From the NCBI GenBank assembly GCA_023548195.1, contig JAJHZJ010000496.1, forward strand, positions 3,306,001 through 3,370,000: 64,000 bases of DNA. The letters run 5' to 3'. The translations under genes were made by a program, and so were the position numbers. Positions 43,550 to 54,779 of this stretch are shown piece after piece; position 1 is the first letter of the stretch; every line of letters begins with the position of its first letter. The DNA comes from Bettongia penicillata ogilbyi (lineage: Eukaryota > Chordata > Mammalia > Diprotodontia > Potoroidae). Under the pieces are notes generated by a model, which saw only the letters and a program-made list of their open reading frames with translations, ran no database searches and was not told where the DNA came from.

Positions 43550-44104
43550 TACAAAGCAAAATACATACAGGATAAACAGGAAATAATTAACAGAGGGAAG
43601 GCAATGAATGGAATTAAAAGGGTTAGAGAAGGCTTCCTGTAGAAGATGGGATTTTAGTTGGGGCTTAAAGGAAACCAGGGAGGTCAGTCGTCAGAGTGGA
43701 GGAGAAGCATTCCAGGCATGGGGGACAGTCAGAGAGAATACCCTGAACTCAGAGATGGGGTGTCTTGTTCATGGAACAGAATGGAGACCAATGTTGCTAG
43801 ATTGAAGAGTATTGGGGAGTAAGGTGTGGAAAGGTAGGAGGGGGATAATTTAGGAAGGACCAGATAGGAAATGAGATGCCTGCCCTGGCCCCCTCCTTAA
43901 ATAGGAGATCTGATAGGAACCCTCCAATGTCCACCCTCTACCCTCTCCAATCAGAGGGATTAGATGATGCTAAGGTCCCTTACAGCCTCAACTTCTATGA
44001 TTCCTTTGGCCTATCACAACAAGAAAGACAGAGACAATTCCAAAGACTCAGACTCCAATTTCTGACTGATTGTTTCATTACTTCAAGAGACAATTCAACA
44101 GATA

Positions 44105-44930
44105 ATGCAATATCAATCCACCAGTAAGAATTGATCTACTGTGTGCCAAGCACTGTGCTAAGCTTCCACAAAATAAAGGGGGAAAGGGGCAATCCCTACC
44201 CTCAATGCCTTACATTCTAGTGAACAAACCATCCTGCACATGGACAGTGTCCCACAAGAATATTACATTTGGAGCTCCAATGACTTAAAAGTTTAGTAAC
44301 TTAAGATCACACTAAGACTTCTGGGACACCATGTATGGATATACATAAAACACATACAAAGTGCCTTGGTTGGGGGTGGGTGAGAAGAGGGAGGTATTAG
44401 CAGCTGGGAGACCAAGAAAGGCCTTGAGAAACACCAAGGATTATAAGAGATGTAGATGAGAAGAAAAAGTATTCCCAACAGGGAGAAGCTCGTGCAGAGA
44501 CTCAGAGACGAAGGTTGAGTAAGGCTGCCTTAGTTGGATTGTAGAGTGCATAGAGGGGAGAGATAACTAAGATACATCCAGTGCCCGTTGTGTGTCAGAC
44601 GCTGCCCTGGGGATAGAAATGCAACCTTGGAACCCTAGGAGGGGCCAAGTTGAGAAGAGCTCAAAATGGCAAACAGATGAGAGTTTATAGGATTTGTTAA
44701 TCATATAAAAGTACTCTGAAAAAACCAACATATAAATGTGAACTATTGTTAAGGGGGAGCATTGGTGTCTATTGGGTAGGAAAGTGACAGATCTAGACCC
44801 ATCCTTTGGGAAAAATCACTTTGGTTGGCTACATGGAGGATGAAGGGAAGTGGGGAGGGACTCGTGGCGAGGCAACCAATGGGGAGACCATGCAAAGGTT
44901 CAGGTGAGAGGTGAGGTGTGAAAGCACCCT
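44105..44930 (-). repeat. Second antisense L2 copy
   Basis: 'gatctactgtgtgccaagca', 'ctaccctcaatgccttac', 'gaaaggccttgagaaacacc', 'gtgacagatctagaccc', 'gaaaaatcactttggttgg' match the L2 3' UTR and RT end complement. Confidence 0.75.
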
Positions 44931-45180
44931 GGGCCTGGCGCCAGAAGACCCGAGTTCCAAGCCCAGCTCTAGACTTGCTGCCTCGTTGCTGCTGCTATTG
45001 GTCTTTCATTCTTGAGAGGACCGATGGCATCACGGGCATGAACTGGGTTTAAGTGAGGCGGAGTGATCATCCTCACAAACCACTGAGCCTCCCTGCATCT
45101 CAATTTCCTCCTCTGTAAAATGAAGCAATGGGACTATCAGACTTCTGAAATGCTTTCTAATTCTACCACCGGGGCTGTGG
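44931..45180 (+). repeat. MIR-type SINE interrupted by family B repeat
   Basis: 'acccgagttccaagcccagc' on the left; 'catctcaatttcctcctctg' and 'taaaatgaagcaatgggac' on the right. An antisense family B fragment (44985-45085: 'tctttcattcttgagaggac', 'gatggcatcacgggcatg') sits between, at nearly the same MIR position as in the 43.0 kb copy. Confidence 0.75.
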
Positions 45181-46160
45181 GTGTGTGGGTGGAGAAAAGG
45201 TCAAGCATTTATTAAATGTTACTGTGTGTATGGGGTACTAAGGTGGATGTTGGGGGTACCAGCAAAAACAAAACAAGAATGGGTGCCCAAAGGCTGAGCT
45301 TACAAGTTTACTGAAACTAAAGCTTCAACTAAGACACTGTTTACAGATTCTGGAACCTCTCAGTATGATAAGGAAAGGTCAAGATGAAAGTCTTTCAAAA
45401 CTTCCCCTCAATGCCACAGCTCTTCCTTGAATCGAGACACCCAAACAATATCTGGCCCTTTATTTCACTTCAAGGAAAAAGGAAACAAGAACATAGTGAT
45501 TAAAGCACTAGGGAATTTACCTGATTATCTCAACCAGGATATTAACATTTTCTTCTAATAAAAAAAAAATCGAAAGGGGAAAAAAGGACAAAAAAACAGG
45601 AGTTTGGTTTCACCTTCTCTGGAATCTGCTTCCGTGTCTCAGTCTGTCGGATTAGCTCTGGAGTGACTAAAAAGGGAGGCCTGTTACCTGCTGAATCACC
45701 CTGTCTACATTCTGAGACCTTGGCTTGCTCCCTGGGTGGTTGTCTCCCCTTTCAGAGTGACCCAACTTACTCAGAAAGCTAATGATGAGATCATACCCTG
45801 ACCGGGCTCAGGGCCTGGATGTCAGCTAGCCTCACACAGACTATCCCGGTAGACCCACCCTCGTTAGGTGGGAAGGCTACCTTTTCTTTCCTGTGGACTT
45901 AACTGAACCCCTTGTGTAAATAGAACATGATTCAGATGGTTTCTTTTTCATTACCATCTTCACCATTTCCATTTCCTTTCATGTCTCGTTTCTTCTGGAA
46001 ATAAAATTCTGGTCTATGTCTCTCCACTGTAAGAAGAAAATAGCCAACGTAGAAGCTAATGAGTAGCTCAGAGGAAAGCAAAAACTTCAACAAAAACACT
46101 GTTTACAAATTTCTCAGAACCAAAAAACGTCTCAGAACCAAAAAACTCTCAGTTAGAAAA
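45181..46160. other. Unassigned, LTR-like features and spaced direct repeats
   Basis: 'cttcaactaagacactgttt' at 45323 and 'cttcaacaaaaacactgttt' at 46085 are similar direct copies 760 bp apart. Between them lies balanced unique sequence with GGAAATAAAATTC at about 45997-46009, a polyadenylation-like signal. A solo LTR is possible; no TG..CA ends were found. An 18/17-bp tandem pair (TCTCAGAACCAAAAAAC) lies at 46112-46146. Confidence 0.25.
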
Positions 46161-46174
46161 ACCTCAATGGAATG

Positions 46175-46500
46175 GCCACCGAGCCCAAGTCTTACCTAAA
46201 GAGAGTTTTGTTTCTACAGCCTCCTCAATAAGTTGTCATCTAGTGTTTGCTCAACGACCCTTAGTGGCTGAAGGTAGTCCATTCCCTACTGGACAGCTCT
46301 AACCATTGGGAAACATTTTCTTCCATCAAGTCTTTGGAAGGTTCACCTATTGTCCCATTTCTGCCTGCTGGGGACCAGAGAGAACCTTTGATAACCCTTG
46401 GAATCCTAAGAGAAAGCAATCATGGCCCTCCCTAATCCTTCTTTTCTCCAGGTTAATTATTTTTTAATTCTTCAACCAATCTTCACAGGGCATCAGTGAG
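46175..46500 (-). repeat. CR1/L3 3' end, antisense
   Basis: 'tagtggctgaaggtagtcca', 'ttccctactggacagctcta' and 'accattgggaaacattttc', then 'tcttttctccaggttaatta'. Confidence 0.8.
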
Positions 46501-46815
46501 AGCCTTTTGATTTTGCACAAGCCATCACCATACCTGAAATGCTCTCCTTCCCCCACCTCCCCTTGACAGAATCCCTAACCCCCTTCAAGATTCAGTGACA
46601 CCTCCTCCAGAAGGCCTTCTGTGTCCAGTGGTCATGCCACCAGCTTTCAATCCCCTAAGAGGTATTTAATTTGGATTTAGTTCATGGCCTTGAACTCATG
46701 TTTCTCTCTTACTATCTCTTTACTTATTGCAAACATCTTATTCTTATCAGCCATGTTTGTTCTACCAACATGTGTGCCTGCTCTTCAATAAATTCCTACT
46801 GAGTCACCGCCTCCC
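46501..46815 (+). repeat. L2 3' UTR
   Basis: 'cctgaaatgctctccttccc', 'ctccagaaggccttctgtgt', 'tcaataaattcctactgag'. Confidence 0.7.
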
Positions 46816-47175
46816 CTCAAGAATTCAATAAACCCCAGCAGCTCCCTATGACCTCCAAGATCAACTATAAAATCTTCTGTTTGGCTTTCAAAGTCCTTGG
46901 CAGTTTTTCTCCTTCCTACCTTTCCAGGATTCCTATACATGTCTTCTTTCTTCATACTCTACAATCCAGCCATCCTGACCTATTAATTGATCCACATAAA
47001 CAATGTTCAATCACCTTTCTCCATGCTTGTGCAGCAGCTGTGACTCATGCCTGGGATACTGTCCCTCCTCATCTCCACCTCATGGTATCCCTGGTTTCCA
47101 TGAAGATTTAGCTCAGATGCCACCTTCTACTGAAGCCTTTCCTCATCCCTCTCCCAGGTATGAGTATACTCCCTC
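46816..47175 (+). repeat. L2 ORF2 end and 3' UTR
   Basis: 'ctatgacctccaagatcaac', 'tggctttcaaagtccttggc', 'ctgggatactgtccctcctc' and 'gaagcctttcctcatccctc'. The 87-codon open frame here is L2-derived. Confidence 0.85.
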
Positions 47176-47214
47176 CTGAAATAATAATGAAAAAAACAAT
47201 AACTTATACTTATG

Positions 47215-47455
47215 CTCATCACCAATAAGAATAACTAGCATTTATAATAGTTTTTTAAGGTTTACAAAGTGCTTTGCAAAAATTATCCTGTTTGATTCTC
47301 CCAACAACCCTGGGGAGTAAGTGCTGTTATTATTCTGAGGAAGCTGAGGGGCACAGAGGTCAACTCATCCAGAAGTGTTTCGCAGTTAGTAAGTCATGAT
47401 CTGAACTCATATCCTTCTGACTTCAGATTCAGAGATATATCTATTGACCTGTCTC
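47215..47455 (-). repeat. MIR, antisense, near full length
   Basis: 'aataactagcatttataata', 'gtttacaaagtgctttgca', 'ctcccaacaaccctgggg' and 'ctgaactcatatccttctg'. Confidence 0.85.
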
Positions 47456-47511
47456 TGTGCCATATTATCATTGCCATCCCTAATATTTGCAAAAGGTTTT
47501 AAGGTTCACCA

Positions 47512-47785
47512 AGTTTTGTTGTGGTTGCTGAGTCATTTTTCAATCCACTCTTACTCTTTGTGACTTTATTTGGGGTTTTCATGGCCATCATAATGGTGTG
47601 GTTTGCCATTTCCTTCTCCACTTCATTTTACAGATGAGGAAACTGAGGCAGGCAGGGTGAAGTGACTTGCCTGGGATCACACAGCTAGTGTGTCTAGTAG
47701 TAAGTGTCTGAGGTTGGATTAGAACTCAGGTCCTCCTGACTCCAGTGCTGGTGCTCTATCTACTGTACCATCCAGCTACCCCAGG
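47512..47785 (-). repeat. Marsupial tRNA-derived SINE, full length
   Basis: 'gtggttgctgagtcattttt', 'tttatttggggttttcatgg', 'gaggaaactgaggcaggcag', 'gtgacttgcctgggatcaca', 'attagaactcaggtcc', 'gtaccatccagctacc'. Confidence 0.9.
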
Positions 47786-47789
47786 GACT

Positions 47790-48062
47790 ATTTGGACTTT
47801 AATTTTTCTCCTTATTTCTTCAGTGCTTAACACAGAATCCAGCAGAAACTGTGTGTTTAATAAATGCTTATTGAATTAAACTAAATTTACCCACACTCTT
47901 CAGTTACAAGATACATTAAGCAGCCATCTGGCCAATATTCTTCGACCAAACATCTACTAAAGTACCTACAACTTATGGGGAACAATGTTTGGAATTTGGG
48001 GTGCAGAGATTAAAAAATAACACCATCCTTGCCTGCAGAGACATTAACATTCTAACAAGGGA
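47790..48062. repeat. L2 3' ends in both orientations
   Basis: 47800-47880 is sense ('gtttaataaatgcttattga'). 47935-48062 is antisense-like ('gagacattaacattctaac'). Confidence 0.65.
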
Positions 48063-48425
48063 ATGTGACCTTGGTGCAGATGAGCATAAAGCAAGGTAGA
48101 GTATGAGGCCCTGAAGGAGAACCATGGGACCAAGGACTCGAAGAAAATCTGGATTTCTGAAGCCACTGAGGACATCATCTCAGGAATGAAAAGGACCTGT
48201 TGGCTTATGGTACAGGAAGAAAAATAATCCTGCGTAAGCTGAGTGATAAAGAATAGCCAGTTTCCTGCAGTCAAAACAGAGTACAGTAGAGGAGAAATCA
48301 TATGCTGTATTATAATAATAAGAGCCCTAGAGCCGGGGTTAGAAGGCCTCTCTTTGAATTTCAGCTGTGTTGTTTCCATCCTGAGACATGTCACTTCTGT
48401 TCTTTCGGGTTCTGGTCCTGTCTCT
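48063..48425. other. Unassigned sequence
   Basis: Crossed by a 216-codon minus-strand frame (48044-48694), which is the antisense of an L2 3' UTR plus flank and is not a gene. Confidence 0.5.
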
Positions 48426-48810
48426 TCAGTTTGGCATTGAAAGTCCTTCCTCCAGCCCACCTCCCCAGCCTTTGGGCACAGACTCTGCATTCCAGCCCAA
48501 ATGGCCTTCTCCCTGTTCTCCACACAGAACATTCCATCTCCTATCTCTGTCTTTGCACGGACTGTCCTTACCTCCCCGCCTCCCTCCCCTTGCCTGGAAT
48601 ATAATCTCTCCTCACCTCCAAACTCAGCTGCCTTGACTTCCTTCGAGGCCCAGTCTGAGTGCCAACTTCTGATCCCCTCTGCCCCTGCTAGCAACCTATG
48701 CTCTCAAAACACATGGACCCCCCAACAAAACATAAGGTACATAAGATCAGGACTGGATTCATTTTTATTTTTGTATCCCCAATTCTTAGTACAGTGTTGA
48801 GGCCCAACAC
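48426..48810 (+). repeat. L2 3' region
   Basis: 'gcatgcct'-free but diagnostic 'cccttgcctggaatataatc', 'cttcgaggcccagtctgag' and 'tcagtgc'-equivalents, ending 'ccaattcttagtacagtg'. Confidence 0.7.
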
Positions 48811-48929
48811 ATGTGGAAAAACTCGGAGCCTCTCCAAAGAGGAGTCCTATACAAAATCCAGATGTCAGTATTATTAGATGCAAGTGCACTGTTCAAAGTC
48901 AAGGTTACGGAGGCATCAGCTGGCAACCA

Positions 48930-49275
48930 GGCTCCTCCATGGCCTCTGGGGTTGACTTCGAGCTGCTTAGATTGGCATACCAAGTCCTTGGCACTCTGGC
49001 TTCAGCGTACCTTTTCCAGGCTTATTACACATTGCTCCCTTTCACACTCCCTCTGGTCCAGCCAAATGGCCTCCTAGCTGCCCCTCACTCAAGACATTCC
49101 CTTCTTACCTTTATTTACACAGGCTGTCCCTATGTCTGGAATTCACTCCCTGCTTACTCCACCTCTCAATCTCCCTGAAGGCAGGGAATGTTTGAGTTTT
49201 TCCTTTTCATCTGCAGGGCTTCTCCCAGTTCCTGGCACATAGTGGGGAGCTTAATCAATGCTTCTTGATTGATTT
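48930..49275 (+). repeat. L2 ORF2 end and 3' UTR
   Basis: 'ttggcataccaagtccttgg', 'gtctggaattcactccctgc', 'ctggcacatagtggggagc', 'tcttgattgattt'. Explains the 121- and 88-codon frames. Confidence 0.85.
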
Positions 49276-49520
49276 ACCAGCCCTCTTAGCTCAACTGAGC
49301 TGCTCCTTCTTATAGGAAGCCTTTTCTGATTTTCTCCCTAGTCCCCTCTTCCCTCTGTTACTCTGGATTTACTTGGTGAATTTTATCTTCCCTTGTATGT
49401 GAAAATATTGTTTCTCCCAATACAAAGAAAAATCCTTGAGGACAGTGATTATCTTTGTCTGCCAAGAAGCTACCCAGCACATCACAGGTACTTAATAAAT
49501 ATGATTGATTGATAGCTAAT
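49276..49520 (+). repeat. L2 3' UTR, second copy
   Basis: 'ataggaagccttttctgatt', 'tccttgaggacagtgattat', 'gtacttaataaatatgattg'. Confidence 0.8.
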
Positions 49521-50740
49521 TCTACTTTTTCTAGAGTCATTGACCCACTCTGGGCCACTTTGTAGAAACTGATCCAATGGATCTCACACGTTGACTTCCC
49601 AGATGAAACCCAATGATTGAAATCTGCCCTTATGTAAGACAGTTCTGTTTTATCACCAAGTCAACGGCTCATATCAGACTTGCCAAAGACTGATGAGAAG
49701 AAGGAAGTTCACTCTTCACAAAAAAAAAAAAAAAAAAAAAAAGCATTGTGTAATTTCATATGACCAAAAGGTTTCATCATTTCTAAACTTTCCAGAAGTC
49801 TTGATGGGCTGGAGGTCATCTCTGTTTACTTTGTGAAGTTGGGCTTGCCAGGAAATGTGTGGGTACAGCAGATATTTTGGGCATATGAAACATTCACTTG
49901 GAGGCTCAGTCCAGTTCATAGCTCCAAGCTTGTAGTCCATAGTGAGATCCCAGGAAAAAACAGCAGAAACAGACTTTGGACTGAACTAACATTGCCCCAT
50001 AGAACTACAGACCTGAACTATGTCTGCAGAGAGATTAATGCCACAATTAGGGATGATTAGAAACACATATGGATGTTATTGACTTTCTCAGTAAAATATT
50101 CATTCCAACTTGATTTAATAATATCCATGTCTGGAAGAATATATGCAAACTCGGAAATCTATAACTATTAAGTCTGTAAATGATTTTATGGAGCTGATTT
50201 CTGAATTTTTTCATCTAATTTCCTGTCAGGTTTCCTTTTGGGTATTATGAAATGATTTTAATAAGAGAGAAAGTATTGCTTTAAGTAAACAATCATACAA
50301 TGGTGAAGTAATTCAAAAAGAACATCGCTCTTTTCTTTTGAAAAGTAGCAAAGAATCTGAGGTCTCAAAATAGAGTCTTTCCCAACTACAGGATGTCCCT
50401 GGTAAGTATGGATTCCTGATCCCTCAAGCACAAGAATCTAAGCTGTCTGTTTCAAATAAACCCTACAGACCACATAAGCACCTTGAAATACCGCGGACAC
50501 TTGCTGAATACAAAAAGGACACAGGCTTTTGATGTCCTTCCTTGAAAATAGCAGAGATAAAAATGCAGTTTGTATGTTACTGCCAAGTTTACAGAGAAAA
50601 CAAGTGGGTCACTTTTCCCCTTTGCCCATGAGGATCAGAGTGAAAGGGAAAAAGCTGGGGTCAAAGCATCATCCCAGTCAATAGTCAGTGTACCATATAC
50701 TGACAAAAATGGATAACATCAAGAAGGGATTTCTGGTTCA
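49521..50740. other. Unassigned, with an A23 run
   Basis: A run of 23 A at 49720-49742. 50090-50640 is A/T-leaning unique sequence ('gtaaatgattttatggagct', 'gattttaataagagagaaag') that could be conserved noncoding DNA. Confidence 0.35.
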
Positions 50741-50744
50741 AGAG

Positions 50745-50905
50745 GCAATTTGGTGTGTGGTGGTCAGAATGTAGGATTTGTCACCAAAAAGACCTGGGTT
50801 CTTGCCCACCTGACATACTTCCTAGGGGCATGATCAACAAGTCACTTATCTATGAGATTCAGTATCCTTGTCTGTAGATAAGTATTGATAATACCTGTGG
50901 TGATT
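50745..50905 (+). repeat. MIR-type SINE
   Basis: 'aaaagacctgggttcttgcc', 'gatcaacaagtcacttatct' and 'gataatacctgtggtg'. Confidence 0.7.
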
Positions 50906-51368
50906 ACCTACAAAAATAGAAAGTGTCCAAATGAACTGACCGTGAAATAGAGAGCTTAAAAAATCCCATTTCAGGAAATTAAATCAATCATTTTGGAAAG
51001 AAACCACCAAAATGGCAGAAAGACAACTCTGGTTCAGATGACATTATGGGTGAATTCTATAAAGTGTTCAAATAGCAGTTAATACCTATACTACATAACC
51101 ACTCTAAAAACTGAGAAAGTGTTCCTTTTGTGAGATGAGTATGGTCCTAATAATGAAACGAAGGAGGGATAAAGTAGAGATGGAGAACTATAGAATAGTA
51201 AATATCACTGAATCCTAGCAAAAAGACTACACTAACATAACAAAAAAATGATTCACTCTGACCAAGTTGCATTTATACTAGAGTTACAATAATAGTTCAA
51301 CATCAGTAAAGTATTTAACATAACTCAATCATACACTAATAGAAAGCACTCCAAGCAAGAAGATTCTT

Positions 51369-51460
51369 GACAAAGGATAGCATTGATTTATACAAGAAAA
51401 TAATATGCAAAATTGACAAAGGATAGCATTAATTTATACAAGAAAATAACATGCAAAATA
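51369..51460 (+). repeat. 46-bp tandem duplication
   Basis: Units 51369-51414 and 51415-51460 agree at 43 of 46 positions. The unit length is not a multiple of three, so it shifts the L1 frame. Confidence 0.95.
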
Positions 51461-51654
51461 TAACCATAGAAAGAAATTTTATCATGATAAAAAGTGTCTA
51501 AAACCAAAAGCTAGCATTATCTACAATGGAGAAATTCTAGATTTTCCCAATAAATATGCATAAAGTGTAGATGCCCCTCTCACATTTGAACTAACAACAG
51601 GAATGCTAGTGAAGGTAATAAGACAAGAGAAGGAAACCAAGGGAATAGACATTC

Positions 51655-51720
51655 TTCAATTCACTCAATAGGTATTTATTAATCACCTACTATGGGCCAG
51701 GCACTGTGCAAATTAGCAAG
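51655..51720 (-). repeat. L2 3' end, antisense, in L1
   Basis: 'aataggtatttattaatcac' and 'ctactatgggccaggcactg'. Confidence 0.75.
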
Positions 51721-52344
51721 GAGGAGACTCCGTCTTATTTACAGAAAACAAAATGATTTGCTGAGAAAACTCCAGAAATCAACAAAGAAACTGACTGAGA
51801 CAACAGCATCAATAAAATAATTGAACGCAAATATATCCATAAAATTATCATCATTTCCATTATAGAAATAACAAAACCCAGGAGGAAATAGTAGAAAGTG
51901 AAATCCTCTCCAAAACAAAGACAAAATGTATAAACTATCCAGGAGTCAATCTAGCAAGATTCCCTCAATATTTTTAAAAGACAATTACCAAACACTTTAA
52001 TGAAATAGAGAATCGCTTAACAATTGGAAAGGTATCGGTTACTCATTGTTGGGCTGTGCCAACACAATAACGGAAAGGTTCTGCCCAAATTAATTTGCAG
52101 CTTTAGTGCTATATACTTTTTAGAGCTCTACAAAACAATAATGGTATTTATTTGGAGGGAACAAAACATTTAGAATCTCAAGGGAAATAATGAAAAAGTA
52201 GCACTTATGGGGAAATAGCTCTTCAAGGCTTCACATTACACTATAAAGCAATAATCGTCAAAATTATTTGGTACTGGTTACAAAATAGAAAAGTGAATTA
52301 GTGGAATGGGTGAGATTAGTGAGAATCAGAAACAAATGAATTTA

Positions 52345-52432
52345 ATAATTCTTTCTGTATCCCCAGCACTTACCCTTTGCCTGGCACATAGTAGGCACTT
52401 AATAAGTGTTTATTATCTAATTGACTGATAAC
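52345..52432 (+). repeat. L2 3' end inserted in L1 ORF2
   Basis: 'ctgtatccccagcacttacc', 'ctggcacatagtaggcactt' and 'aataagtgtttattatctaa', with L1 ORF2 on both sides. Confidence 0.8.
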
Positions 52433-52740
52433 CCAGTCTTCAAAAAACCCTATAGATAAATTATTTAGAAAAGAATTCTCTACTTGACAAGAGCCACTTA
52501 AAAATTGGAAAAGAGTTTTGAAAAAATAAATTTAGAGCAACTTCCTATACTATATACCACAATGTTCTTATTGAATATTTTAAATATGAAAGGTCACATC
52601 ATTTAAAAATTACAGGAAGTTGGATGGAAGTAGCTTTCAGTACTATGGCAAAGAAGAGAATTCTTAACCAGACAACAGAGAGAAGATATTACAGAAGGCA
52701 AAATTAATTGAACAACTTTTACAGAAACAAAATTGTTGCA

Positions 52741-52906
52741 CATGATTAATGTGAAAATGTGCTTAATAAAAATGTATGTATAGAATCCATATAAGATTGT
52801 ATGCCATCTCAGGGAGGGGGGGGGGAGAAAGAGGGAGGGGAAAGGGAGGGGGAGAAAATTTAAGACTTTTGGAAATGATTGTTGAAAATTGAAAACAAAT
52901 TAATAC
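52741..52906 (+). mobile_element. LINE-1 3' UTR nested in older L1
   Basis: 'catgattaatgtgaaaatg', 'gaatccatataagattgtat', G-rich block (52813-52850) and 'gttgaaaattgaaaac'. TGTTGCA flanks it at 52734-52740 and 52907-52913. Confidence 0.85.
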
Positions 52907-53594
52907 TGTTGCAATAAGATAAGAAAAACCTGAGAAAGAATATTTGTATCAAATATTTTTGATAAGGGTCTAATATCCAAGACATATAAAAATTAACAAA
53001 TATGTTAAGACCAAAAGCTATTTCCCGATGGATAGATACTCAAAAGATATAAACAAAGAGTTCTCAAAAGAAGAATTCTAAACTCTTAAGAAAAGTATAA
53101 AAGATTGCTTTAAATTAAAAAAAGAATAACTGTAAATCAAAAGAACTTTGGGATTTCACCTCATATCCAGAAAATAAGCAAAGATGAAAAAGTATTAAAA
53201 TAGTTTCGGAGGGAAAGAGAGAGCTCAGGCACACTAATTTACTATTGCTGTAAGTACAAATTAATACAACCATTCTAAAAAACACTTTGGAATTATGCTT
53301 TTTAAAAAAGTGACTAAAGTGTTCATATACTTTTACCCAGATATCTTGTTACTAACTATATACCACTTCTCTTTTCCCTCTTCTCAAAAAGATCAAAGAC
53401 AGAAAGAAAGGGCCCACACATATCAAAACATTCAAAGTAGTACCTTTTGCATTTGTCAGGAACTGGAAATAAAGCGAGCTCCTGTTGATTAGGGAATGGC
53501 TAAACAAATTATGAGACACAGATAGTATGTAGCATTAAAATGGCAGGTTCATACATAGATACAAAGAATTCAGATAATCATAAGGAGTGGGAGG

Positions 53595-54650
53595 GAGAAC
53601 AATAAATTCTATTTGAGATACATTGTGTTTGGGATGTCTATGGGACATCCAGTGGAAAATATCTATAGATGCTTGGTAATCCAGGCCTGGATTTTAGGGG
53701 AGAAACTAGAGTTAGATAAGTAGATGTAAGAGCCAACTGCATGAAGATTATAATTAAATATGTGGAAGCTGATAAGGTGATCAAGAAAGAGGATATAGAT
53801 CAAGAAGAGGGCTCATTACAGAACCCAGAGTTAAGGGCCTGAATGCACATGGAGAAGAAAGAATAAAGCCATGAAAACTCAGAGATGAGCTTAGCTGAAA
53901 GAAAAGAGTGATAAACAATACCAAACATTTCCTAGAGGTCAAGAAGAATGAAATTGAGAAAAGACAGTAGTTAGCTTTGGCAATTAAGAGATCGTCAGGG
54001 ATTCAGTAAAGCGCAGTTTCAGTTGAGTGATAAGGTTGGGAGCCAAATGTCAGAGAGAAGTCAATAAAAGAAGAAGAAATAGAAGAAATGGATATAAAAA
54101 GAGTGTTTGTTTAAGTTTTCTGGAAATTCAAGATGATTGAAGGAGTAGGGAGATTCACGTGATGATTTTTAAGGATAGAGGAGATAGGGGCATGTTTGTA
54201 AGTAACAGAAACCAGTAAGAAGATGGAGAAAAGCTGAAGATAAGAGAAAAAGAGGAAGGCATTCTATTTAAGGAGATGGAAGGGATGGGGTGTAAGGCAT
54301 GAATACTGGAGTTGGCCTCCCTTGTCTAGGTAAAAGCTCCATCGCTGGCCTTTCTGAAGGAAAATCAAAGCAAGCAGGAGAGAATAAGGGATGATTTCAA
54401 AGGTTTTGAGGTGTGGAGTATGAAAGAAGAGGAAACTTACCTTGTAAAGTATGAGGCGAGGTCCTATGCTTGGATGGAGAAGAAGGAACGGTGTGGGAGT
54501 ATTGAGGACGGAAGTGAAAGTTTGGAATAACTGATATGGGGCATGTGACAGAAAATCAATTAGGGGAGTTGGGAGGTAGAGAAAATAGATTTTGTTAGCT
54601 AAAAAAAAAGTAATAATTTTAAAGAAGACTTTAGAAAGCAAAAGAAAATC
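53595..54650 (-). repeat. L2 ORF2, antisense
   Basis: 'gatgtctatgggacatccag', 'ggtcaagaagaatgaaattg', 'tggcaattaagagatcgtc', 'gataaggttgggagccaaat', 'gaagatggagaaaagctgaag'. The 129-codon minus frame at 54264-54653 lies inside it and has no intact RT motif. Confidence 0.8.
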
Positions 54651-54779
54651 CACTTAAAAAGATTAAAAGCATTGGTTTGCCACCATGAGTGCCATTTGGT
54701 AACATAAACTTGTAGAAGACAAAATGTTTTTGAGGTTTCTTCCAGCCTGTGAGCAAAAGTAAGGAGTCATAAAATTCAT

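Larger units (their letters stand above)
42905..43875 (-). repeat. L2 3' UTR and ORF2 end, antisense, with nested insertions
   Basis: 42905-43028 ('aagcatttattaagcaccta', 'cagtccttgccctcaag') continues at 43550-43875 ('caggataaacaggaaataat', 'aaggcttcctgtagaagatg', 'gagaagcattccaggcatgg'). A MIR-type SINE, itself interrupted, sits between the halves. Confidence 0.85.
50930..53570 (+). pseudogene. LINE-1 ORF2, long decayed copy
   Basis: In order along 2.6 kb: a finger-domain-like block before the RT palm ('SGSDDIMGEFYKVFK' at about 51030), palm-region remnants to 51640, thumb and connection (51900-52340, 52440-52735), and the C-terminal block (52925-53570; 'aaagagttctcaaaagaag', 'tgattagggaatggctaaac'). 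Stops and frameshifts occur throughout, so it is dead. It is interrupted by an antisense L2 3' end (51655-51715), an L2 3' end (52345-52430) and a younger L1 3' end (52741-52906), and carries a 46-bp tandem duplication (51369-51460). Confidence 0.85.

Noticed and set aside
48044..48694. 216-codon minus-strand open frame, the longest in the window
   Set aside because: Much of it is the antisense of an L2 3' UTR, the product shows no domain, and the GC-rich L2 sequence favours open antisense frames.
48811..49178. 88- and 121-codon plus frames
   Set aside because: Both lie in an L2 ORF2 end and 3' UTR with no intact RT motif.
54264..54653. 129-codon minus frame
   Set aside because: Lies in an antisense L2 copy; no conserved RT motif is intact.
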